Below, piece after piece: positions 1 through 4,774 of a DNA stretch of 6,046 nt. The first letter of the stretch is position 1, and each line of letters begins with the position of its first letter. Below the pieces are notes generated by a model. It worked only from the letters and a program-made list of their open reading frames with translations. It had not been told where the DNA came from and made no database searches. The DNA is from an uncultured Pseudomonadota bacterium (GTDB lineage: Bacteria; Pseudomonadota; Gammaproteobacteria; Burkholderiales; SG8-39): positions 1-6,046 of the forward strand of contig CAITSH010000273.1 of assembly GCA_903895005.1 (NCBI GenBank). The letters are read 5' to 3'. The translations under genes and the position numbers were made by a program.

Positions 1-150
1 CATTCCGGAGATAAAAATGAAATCCCCGGCACGTACGCCCAGCGCGGTCGGACTGCCGAATTTTGGCGGGTAGGCAACGCCTTCGGGCACCAATTCGATC
101 ACGCCCTTGCGCCCGCCGCAGCCCCCCTTGCCGGCCATTTCGTTTTCCAT
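1..150 (-). CDS. RidA/YjgF-family protein, N-terminal 50 codons (runs off the left edge)
   Basis: Reading the minus strand from the ATG at 150-148 gives an open frame of 50 codons that reaches base 1 without a stop. Residues 36-50 (ALGVRAGDFIFISGM) match the first beta strands of RidA/YjgF/UK114 proteins, where a 'v.aGdf.f.SG' block follows a short, variable N-terminus. RidA-family proteins are small cytosolic trimers; characterised members hydrolyse reactive enamines/imines, and RutC acts in pyrimidine breakdown. The catalytic arginine of true RidA lies further along and is outside the window, so the subfamily cannot be assigned. The start is supported by GGAGG six bases upstream. A second ATG at codon 5 is less well spaced. 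The gene lies 13 bases after the binding-protein stop and is probably co-transcribed with it. The N-terminus carries an odd glycine-rich GKGGCGGRKG stretch (residues 7-16) before the domain. Confidence 0.8.
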   Translation of the reverse strand, partial: MENEMAGKGGCGGRKGVIELVPEGVAYPPKFGSPTALGVRAGDFIFISGM

Positions 151-156
151 CACTGC

Positions 157-161
157 CCTCC
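157..161 (-). promoter_or_regulatory. Ribosome binding site of the RidA-family gene
   Basis: The minus strand reads GGAGG here, with a six-base spacer to the ATG at 150. It lies wholly inside the 13-base gap after the stop codon of the preceding gene. It therefore fixes the RidA-family start and suggests translation closely following that of the upstream gene. Confidence 0.75.
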
Positions 162-163
162 AC

Positions 164-1132
164 TCATTCGGGTTTGATTCCTGCAGCCTTGATCACCTGC
201 CCCCATTTTTCGTACTCGTCGGCCATAAGCTTGTTCATTTGCGCCGGCGTGGTCGGTTTGACCTGGTAACCGAGGCTGCCCAGCCGTTCGCGCACATCCG
301 GAAGATTCATGATGGTCCGCAACTCCTCCGAAAGCTTGGTGACAATCGGCGCAGGCGTTCTGGCCGGCGCCATCAGGCCAAACCAGACGTGCGCGGTGTA
401 CCCGGGCAGCGTCTCGTTGATTGCCGGGACGTCACGCAACTGCGGCACGCGTTCCTGATCCGCCACGGCCAGCACGCGCATCTTGCCGCCGGCTACGAGC
501 GGCATTGCCGAACTGAGCGCGCTGAACGCCACCTGCAGGTTGCCCGACACCAGGTCCGCCGTCATCGGCGCCGCACCCTTGTACGGCACGTGAACCATGG
601 TCGCGCCAATGCGGGTCAGGAACAGTTCGAAATTCAGGTGATGCGCCGTGCCCGCCCCGGGTGTGCCGTAAGCGAGCTTGCCCGGGTTGGCCTTTGCATA
701 GGTGATCAAATCGGAGAGTGAGGTGACAGGAAGGTTGTTGGCCGACACCAGCATCATCGGCATGAACACGCCCACGCCTATGGGTGCAAAGTCCTTGATC
801 GGATCAAAGGGCAAGGCCTTGGACAGCCAGGGAACAATGGCAAGACTGTCCTGCGCGAGCAGCAGCGTATACCCGTCGGGGCTCGCCTTGGCCACTGCAT
901 CCGCACCGATGTTTCCGCCGGCGCCGGGCCGGTTCTCAACCAAGACCGATTGGCCCAGACGCTCCTGCAGTTTTTGCGCGACGATCCTGCCAAAGGTATC
1001 CGTGCCCCCGCCCGGGCTGAACGGGACAATGATGCGAATGGGTTTGTCCGGGTAAGTCTGCGCAATCGCCGGCAAAGCGGCCCATGCACATGCAGCAAAG
1101 GCCAGCAACGCCCGTTTCAAAACAGATGTCAT
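164..1132 (-). CDS. Tripartite tricarboxylate transporter (TctC/Bug-type) periplasmic substrate-binding protein
   Basis: This 322-residue protein has the family's usual length. Residues 1-24 form a Sec signal peptide: a lysine/arginine-containing start, the hydrophobic ALLAFAACAWAAL core, and a likely AIA/Q cleavage site. Typical Bug/TctC motifs follow: YPDKPIRIIVPFSPGGGTD (27-45), VLVENRPGAGGNIGADAVA (63-81), SPDGYTLL (84-91), YGTPGAGTAHHL (155-166) and HVPYKGAAP (181-189). The family binds small ligands, often carboxylates, in the periplasm for TctA/TctB-type membrane permeases. No permease gene is in the window, so this may be one of the orphan Bug proteins common in Burkholderiales; the ligand cannot be predicted. 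The frame is open for 50 codons further upstream, but ATG 1132 is chosen because it begins the signal peptide and has AAGGA nine bases ahead. It is followed closely by the RidA-family gene. Confidence 0.93.
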   Translation of the reverse strand: MTSVLKRALLAFAACAWAALPAIAQTYPDKPIRIIVPFSPGGGTDTFGRIVAQKLQERLGQSVLVENRPGAGGNIGADAVAKASPDGYTLLLAQDSLAIVPWLSKALPFDPIKDFAPIGVGVFMPMMLVSANNLPVTSLSDLITYAKANPGKLAYGTPGAGTAHHLNFELFLTRIGATMVHVPYKGAAPMTADLVSGNLQVAFSALSSAMPLVAGGKMRVLAVADQERVPQLRDVPAINETLPGYTAHVWFGLMAPARTPAPIVTKLSEELRTIMNLPDVRERLGSLGYQVKPTTPAQMNKLMADEYEKWGQVIKAAGIKPE

Positions 1133-1141
1133 CTGGAAAAG

Positions 1142-1146
1142 TCCTT
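1142..1146 (-). promoter_or_regulatory. Ribosome binding site of the binding-protein gene
   Basis: The minus strand reads AAGGA, nine bases before the ATG at 1132. The longer in-frame start at 1282 would add 50 residues ahead of the signal peptide, so this site decides the start. Confidence 0.6.
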
Positions 1147-1260
1147 TATAAAGATTGACGGGGGCGAACAGCCCGGCCAAGGGCTTGAGTGTAACGGCTC
1201 TGAATTGGATGGGTTGCCATGCGACAAGCGGTCGAGTCGCAATAGCCTGCTCTCCCGTCC

Positions 1261-1277
1261 GGGGACCGAAGTACCCC
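1261..1277 (-). other. Small hairpin with a C(UUCG)G tetraloop after the lipoprotein gene
   Basis: As minus-strand RNA, GGGG-(U)-AC pairs with GUCCCC around a UUCG loop: six base pairs with one bulged U. It lies about 45 bases after the lipoprotein stop codon. UUCG closed by C-G is an exceptionally stable tetraloop often found in terminators and processing sites. No U-tract follows, so a classical intrinsic terminator is unlikely; an mRNA-stabilising or processing structure would fit as well. Confidence 0.35.
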
Positions 1278-1321
1278 GTCAACGGAGAGAGAGTACGACG
1301 GCGGCTTGCGTCGCGTAACGC

Positions 1322-2458
1322 CTATTGCACCTTCCTGAAGCGCTGGGCCCGCTTGCCTGTATCCACCTCGGACGTGTACACGCTGCCCTTTGTGTCGATG
1401 GCAATATTGTGAACCCAGTGAAAGTCACCGGCATTGCGGCCGTTACGGCCGAAGGAACCGATTTTCTCGCCGGTCTCGCGCACCATGATGTGCACTTCGT
1501 TGTTACTGCCATCGGCGACCAGCAGGTATTTTTGCGCCGCATCCTCGGTCGGGATCAGGTCCCAGGCCGAGCCCGAGCCCAGGGTCTTGGGTTCGAGGGT
1601 GAACTGGCGCACGAACTGCCCGTTTTTGCGGAACACCTGGATGCGGTTGTTGGCACGGTCGCACACGTACAACAAACCGTCGCGCGTCTGGCGCACACAA
1701 TGCACCGGGTTGGCGAACTGGGGCGACTCGGTGTTGTAAAAGGGCAGCTTGGCATCGTCGGGCTTGTTGCCATAGGCGCCCCAGTGCCGCTTATACGCGC
1801 CGCTGTCGGCGTCAAACACGATGACGCGCTTGTTGAGGTACCCGTCGGCGACGAACAACTCATTGGCCGCGACATCCAGCTCCATGTGGGCCGGGCGGCC
1901 CAACTGGTCGGTGGCATTGCTGCCCTTGCTCGCGCCGGCGCGACCGATCTGCAGCAGGAACTTGCCCTCAGCGGTGAACTTGAGGAGTTGATGATCGGTG
2001 TTGTCATTGCCGCCGATCCAGACATTGCCCTTGGGGTCGACATAAATGCCGTGCTCATTTTTGGGCCACTCGTAGCCGGCGCCGGGGCCACCCCAGGCAC
2101 GCAACATATTGCCTGCGGCATCGAATTCAAGCACTGCGGGCGCCGGTATGCAGCACTTGGAACGCGGCGGATTCAGAGTGGCGCCGCGCTCATCCTCGGT
2201 GGCGGTGCGCGGACGGTGAATCACCCAGATGTGGTCGCGGCTGTCGGTGGCGATGCCGGCAACCTGTCCGAGGATCCAGTTGTTTGGCAAGGCCTTGGGC
2301 CAGTAGGGATCGACGGCGTACCGCGGTCCGCCCGAACCGGCGGCGGCGCCTTCAACGCGCTGGGCTTGTTGCGCACAACCGGCGGCGATGGCAAGTGCAA
2401 ACGCAAAAGACACGAGCGACAACACCCGCCCGCTGAAAAAATTTTGGCTTGGTTTCAT
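1322..2458 (-). CDS. Predicted lipoprotein with a six-bladed NHL-type beta-propeller
   Basis: This 378-residue protein begins with a lipoprotein-like signal: hydrophobic residues 11-27, then Cys28 in the context LAIAAGC. The -3 residue is Ala rather than the preferred Leu, so lipidation is likely but not certain. The rest holds about six repeats (roughly residues 64-123, 136-172, 188-227, 249-287, 297-337, 346-376). Each has an NHL-like pattern: a hydrophobic strand, then D..G.vyV.D, then .N.ri..Fd..G. Examples are GIYVDPKGNVWIGGNDN and GLLYVCDRANNRIQVF. A six-bladed propeller exported to the envelope fits. NHL propellers often mediate binding, and some, such as peptidyl-hydroxyglycine lyase, are enzymes; no specific activity can be assigned here. 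Cys102-Cys103 are vicinal, and Cys254 and Cys266 lie in blade four. Start ATG 2458 has a near-perfect AAGGAGG. It probably heads the leftward unit with the binding-protein gene. Confidence 0.85.
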   Translation of the reverse strand: MKPSQNFFSGRVLSLVSFAFALAIAAGCAQQAQRVEGAAAGSGGPRYAVDPYWPKALPNNWILGQVAGIATDSRDHIWVIHRPRTATEDERGATLNPPRSKCCIPAPAVLEFDAAGNMLRAWGGPGAGYEWPKNEHGIYVDPKGNVWIGGNDNTDHQLLKFTAEGKFLLQIGRAGASKGSNATDQLGRPAHMELDVAANELFVADGYLNKRVIVFDADSGAYKRHWGAYGNKPDDAKLPFYNTESPQFANPVHCVRQTRDGLLYVCDRANNRIQVFRKNGQFVRQFTLEPKTLGSGSAWDLIPTEDAAQKYLLVADGSNNEVHIMVRETGEKIGSFGRNGRNAGDFHWVHNIAIDTKGSVYTSEVDTGKRAQRFRKVQ

Positions 2459-2462
2459 GATT

Positions 2463-2469
2463 CCTCCTT
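2463..2469 (-). promoter_or_regulatory. Strong ribosome binding site of the propeller lipoprotein
   Basis: The minus strand reads AAGGAGG, close to the full anti-Shine-Dalgarno complement, with a four-base spacer to the ATG at 2458. It is the strongest ribosome binding site in the window, suggesting high translation of this gene. Confidence 0.8.
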
Positions 2470-2578
2470 GATAAAGTCTTCTCGGCGCGCCCGCTCTGCC
2501 CGGCCGGGTATCGCCCTGCTTGGCAGCTTACCCGAGCCGCCCCGGTGCTGCATGCCTGCGCGCCTCGCCAAGCTGGAC

Positions 2579-2584
2579 GATAAT
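2579..2584 (+). promoter_or_regulatory. Candidate -10 box of ubiJ
   Basis: GATAAT differs from the sigma70 consensus TATAAT at one base and stands out in this GC-rich stretch. The -35 position (around 2556-2561) has no recognisable TTGACA-like hexamer. Transcription would start about seven bases on, at 2591-2592, which is the first base of the ubiJ ATG or the base before it. The mRNA could therefore be leaderless. Confidence 0.35.
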
Positions 2585-2591
2585 TGCAAGC

Positions 2592-3194
2592 ATGGACTCC
2601 GTATCGAGCAAGTCACCACCGCTGTATGCGCAACCGGCCGTACACGCCCTCAATCACCTGCTGCAAGGCGAGGGCTGGGCGCGCGACCGGCTCAAGCCCT
2701 TTGCCGGCAAGGTCGTGTTGTTTCGCGCCCCACCCCTGCCCGAGATGCGTCTGAAGGTGGCTTCAGACGGGCTTGTCGCGCCGGCCGGTACCGATGACCC
2801 AACCGAACTCACGCTGACCATCAAGCCGGGCGCGCTGCCGCATTTGTTGAGCGGCAGCAATGCGCTGCTGCAGCACGTCGATGTCAGCGGCAACGCCGAC
2901 CTGGCGAGCACGGTGCAGTTCCTGTTCCGCAATCTCAAGTGGGATGTCGAGGACGACCTGTCACGGGTATTCGGCAACATCGCCGCACATCGCATCGCCA
3001 ACGCCGGCCGCGACTTCCTCGCCTGGCAAAAGGACGCGCTGCTGCGCACCGGCGAGAACCTTGCCGAATACTGGACCGAGGAACAACCGCTGGTTGCACG
3101 CGCCGAGGAAGTGGAAGAATTTTCCCGCGCCGTGGACACGCTTCGCGATGATGTCGCGCGCCTCGAGGCACGGCTTGCGAGGTTAAAGCCCTAG
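2592..3194 (+). CDS. ubiJ: Ubiquinone biosynthesis accessory factor UbiJ (SCP2-domain protein)
   Basis: This 200-residue protein matches the length and layout of UbiJ (E. coli YigP is 201 residues). Residues 15-115 form an SCP2-like lipid-binding domain, with LTIKPGALPHLL (74-85) followed by the VDVSGNADLASTVQFL strand and helix (96-111). A helical middle region follows. Residues 169-198 form a charged coiled coil (ARAEEVEEFSRAVDTLRDDV) resembling the conserved E. coli UbiJ end. UbiJ binds ubiquinone intermediates and organises the soluble Ubi metabolon. The start at 2592 is chosen because it gives the family length; an in-frame ATG at 2520 would add 24 residues without domain content. No clear Shine-Dalgarno precedes 2592. 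The gene is usually next to ubiE and/or ubiB, but both neighbours here are on the opposite strand. What else: a generic SCP2 sterol-carrier protein, though the coiled-coil end argues for UbiJ. Confidence 0.85.
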   Translation: MDSVSSKSPPLYAQPAVHALNHLLQGEGWARDRLKPFAGKVVLFRAPPLPEMRLKVASDGLVAPAGTDDPTELTLTIKPGALPHLLSGSNALLQHVDVSGNADLASTVQFLFRNLKWDVEDDLSRVFGNIAAHRIANAGRDFLAWQKDALLRTGENLAEYWTEEQPLVARAEEVEEFSRAVDTLRDDVARLEARLARLKP

Positions 3195-3292
3195 CGCCGG
3201 ACCGCTTGGGCGCGGCGTCAATCGCCCGCAAACCCGCGCCAGTAGGGGCTTTCCAGCCAATGCCTCACGGCGGCAACGAACAATCAAGCGGG
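3195..3292. other. Convergent intergenic region between ubiJ and the amidohydrolase
   Basis: A terminator for both convergent genes is expected in these 98 bases, but no stem with a T-tract is present in either direction. The best structure is a 7-base perfect inverted repeat, GGCGCGG (3209-3215) with CCGCGCC (3234-3240), around an 18-base loop. A shorter alternative pairs GCGCC (3194-3198) with GGCGC (3209-3213). A minus-strand open frame of 21 codons (3218-3283, possible TTG or GTG start, no ribosome binding site) is too weak to call a gene. Confidence 0.4.
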
Positions 3293-4732
3293 CTAAACGT
3301 GCCTGCTGAAATCGAAGCCGGTACGCTTTTGCGCCGCGTCGATGAGGCGGCTAGCAGCCGCATTGGCGCCATCGAAGGCGCGCATTTCGTCCACATCCAC
3401 CATATGCCCATCGCGCACGCGCACTCTGCCATTCACGATGGTCAGCGCAGCGTACGGATCGCTGCCGGCCATCAGCAGGCCTGCCAGCGGGTCGAGAACG
3501 GCACCGGCGAGGGACAGGCGCTTCAAGGGAAACGCCGCAACATCCGCGGCCTTGCCCGGAGTGAGCTGCCCGATGTCGTCGCGGCCCAGTGCGCGCGCGC
3601 CACCGCGTGTCGCCATCCACAACACATCGGCAGGCGTCAGCCATTGTTCGGCGGGCTCACCGTCTTCGTACCCCCCTACCCGGTGCAACATCATCGCCAG
3701 GCGCATTTCATTGAGCATATTGCTGGTGTCGCTGCTCGCCGGGCCGTCGACGCCGATCCCGACGTTGATACCGTGGGCGCGCCAATGTCCCAGGCGCGCG
3801 GCCTTTTTCCCGAGGCGGATGATGCAATGCGGGCAGTGCGCGATGCTGGCGCCCGCATCGGCGATCGCCGTCATCTCCTCGCCATTGAGCAGGGTGGAAT
3901 GCGCAAACCACGTGCGCTCCCACAGCCAGCCCGAGTCGCGCAAAAATTCAATCGGCTTGCCGCCGCGCGAACGCATGATCTCGTGCTCATCCGGGCGCGG
4001 ATCAAAATGCACATGCAGGCCGCAGGCATTGGCGCGCGCCAAGTCCGCAAAGCGGCGCATGAACTGCGGCCGCAGGTAGGTCACGCTGGTCGGGCCGATC
4101 GCCACCTGCAGCATGGAACCGTTTGAGGTGTCGTGGTAGCGCGCGATGGTTTTCTCAAGCGCCGGGAACAGCGTTTCCTCGCGATCGAGAATGCGATCGA
4201 GCTGCGCGCCCATCAGCGGGCGAAGTCGCGTCTCCAAGTCGGCCTCGACCGTGGGCATGCCACCGCGCGTGAGCGTAAAGCGCATGCCCGCCTCGCGCAC
4301 GCCGCGAATCTCCTCGGCGGCCATCTCCCCGTCGCGTTCGGGCATCAGGTAGGCAAAGTCGGCGTTGGTGGTGCAACCCGAAGTGAGCAGTTCGCAGCTG
4401 TTGGCAAGGGCCGCCCAGTAGTAGGCGTCGGCGTCGATCTCCGCCCAGACCGGATAGAGCGCGTAAAGCCAGTCGAGTATCGAGGCGCGATTGGCCAGCG
4501 GAATGGCGCGGGTGAGGGTCTGGAACAGGTGGTGATGGATGTTCACAAGGCCCGGCGTCACCAGGCAACCGGCCATGGAAATTTCTTCGTCCACCTCCAT
4601 GGCCGGCGCGGGTTCTGGTCCGACCGCGGCGATACGCCCGTCCTCGATCAGTACATAGCCATCGCGAATGACCGTACGCGCGTCATCGCAGGTGTGAATG
4701 GCATCAGCGTGGCGCAGCAGCAGGCGTGTCAT
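3293..4732 (-). CDS. Metal-dependent amidohydrolase, 8-oxoguanine deaminase / hydroxyatrazine hydrolase group
   Basis: This 479-residue cytosolic enzyme has the COG0402 amidohydrolase layout: a small beta domain from both ends (residues 1-58, and about 392-443 with GKAADVAAF and TIVNGRVRVRDG) around a TIM barrel. Expected metal ligands are present: His66 and His68 in NIHHHLFQTLTRAIP, His242 in LHVHF, and Asp329 in GVDGPASSDTSNML. His278 (WFAHST) fits the catalytic histidine. The HHHLFQ.LTRA and DG.AS.D.SNML motifs point to the 8-oxoguanine deaminase / AtzB-like branch, which removes amino groups from purine- or triazine-type rings. Two departures stand out: the usual H-x-x-E after the third metal histidine reads HFDP, and the usual HCPxSN reads HCPHCI. 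The substrate is therefore uncertain. The start is the only reasonable one, although no Shine-Dalgarno is visible. The M20 gene lies 42 bases upstream on the same strand, probably in one operon. Confidence 0.88.
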   Translation of the reverse strand: MTRLLLRHADAIHTCDDARTVIRDGYVLIEDGRIAAVGPEPAPAMEVDEEISMAGCLVTPGLVNIHHHLFQTLTRAIPLANRASILDWLYALYPVWAEIDADAYYWAALANSCELLTSGCTTNADFAYLMPERDGEMAAEEIRGVREAGMRFTLTRGGMPTVEADLETRLRPLMGAQLDRILDREETLFPALEKTIARYHDTSNGSMLQVAIGPTSVTYLRPQFMRRFADLARANACGLHVHFDPRPDEHEIMRSRGGKPIEFLRDSGWLWERTWFAHSTLLNGEEMTAIADAGASIAHCPHCIIRLGKKAARLGHWRAHGINVGIGVDGPASSDTSNMLNEMRLAMMLHRVGGYEDGEPAEQWLTPADVLWMATRGGARALGRDDIGQLTPGKAADVAAFPLKRLSLAGAVLDPLAGLLMAGSDPYAALTIVNGRVRVRDGHMVDVDEMRAFDGANAAASRLIDAAQKRTGFDFSRHV

Positions 4733-4774
4733 TGATTTGGGTGACGGATGACGAAGGGTAACAATTGGGTGGGG
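4733..4774 (-). other. 42-base gap between the M20 hydrolase and the amidohydrolase
   Basis: No Shine-Dalgarno precedes the amidohydrolase ATG on the minus strand. The gap holds a direct repeat of CACCCAA (minus strand; TTGGGTG on plus at 4737-4743 and 4765-4771), with copies 28 bases apart. TGACG is also repeated on the plus strand at 4742-4746 and 4749-4753. No terminator is visible, consistent with co-transcription. The role of the repeats is unknown and they may be chance. Confidence 0.3.

Larger units (their letters stand above)
1133..1321. other. 189-base intergenic region between the propeller lipoprotein and the binding protein
   Basis: No gene is supported here. The minus-strand frame of the binding protein is open through most of it but lacks any recognisable domain. 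It contains a hairpin with a UUCG loop (1261-1277) just after the lipoprotein gene and a smaller one (GGGC, five-base loop, GCCC) at 1162-1174. A TTGACG hexamer on the minus strand has no acceptable -10 box at the right distance. I see no convincing sigma70 promoter, so the binding-protein gene may be read from the lipoprotein promoter or from a promoter I cannot recognise. Confidence 0.5.
2459..2591. promoter_or_regulatory. Divergent intergenic region between the lipoprotein gene and ubiJ
   Basis: These 133 bases must carry the promoters for both directions. Leftward, I find only the lipoprotein ribosome binding site and no convincing -35/-10 pair. Rightward, a GATAAT box lies next to the ubiJ start. 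The region also holds the 10-base palindrome CCCGGCCGGG (2499-2508), too short and GC-rich to call an operator, and a distant GCAGC/GCTGC inverted pair (2523-2527, 2547-2551). Confidence 0.45.

Noticed and set aside
1133..1282. A longer binding-protein start at 1282, adding 50 residues
   Set aside because: It would place the signal peptide internally, and the ATG at 1132 has its own ribosome binding site and gives the normal family length.
1155..1290. TTGACG on the minus strand as the -35 box of the binding-protein gene
   Set aside because: The sequence 16-18 bases downstream (around GACGGG) bears no resemblance to a -10 box.
2499..2508. CCCGGCCGGG palindrome as a regulator operator
   Set aside because: It is a 10-base, all-G/C palindrome of a kind expected often by chance in this base composition, with no second copy nearby.
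2520..2591. A longer ubiJ start at 2520
   Set aside because: It adds 24 residues with no family similarity, while the start at 2592 gives 200 residues, matching UbiJ.
1325..2797. A 490-codon plus-strand open frame antisense to the propeller lipoprotein
   Set aside because: It has no recognisable domain or signal. Long antisense frames are expected in high-GC genes with strong third-position bias, and the opposite strand encodes a clear lipoprotein with repeats and a strong ribosome binding site.
3209..3240. GGCGCGG/CCGCGCC inverted repeat as a bidirectional terminator
   Set aside because: The 18-base loop is long for a 7-base stem and no T-tract follows on either strand.
3206..4126. A 306-codon plus-strand open frame antisense to the amidohydrolase
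   Set aside because: The amidohydrolase on the other strand has full catalytic motifs; this frame shows only low-complexity Arg/Ala/His-rich sequence.
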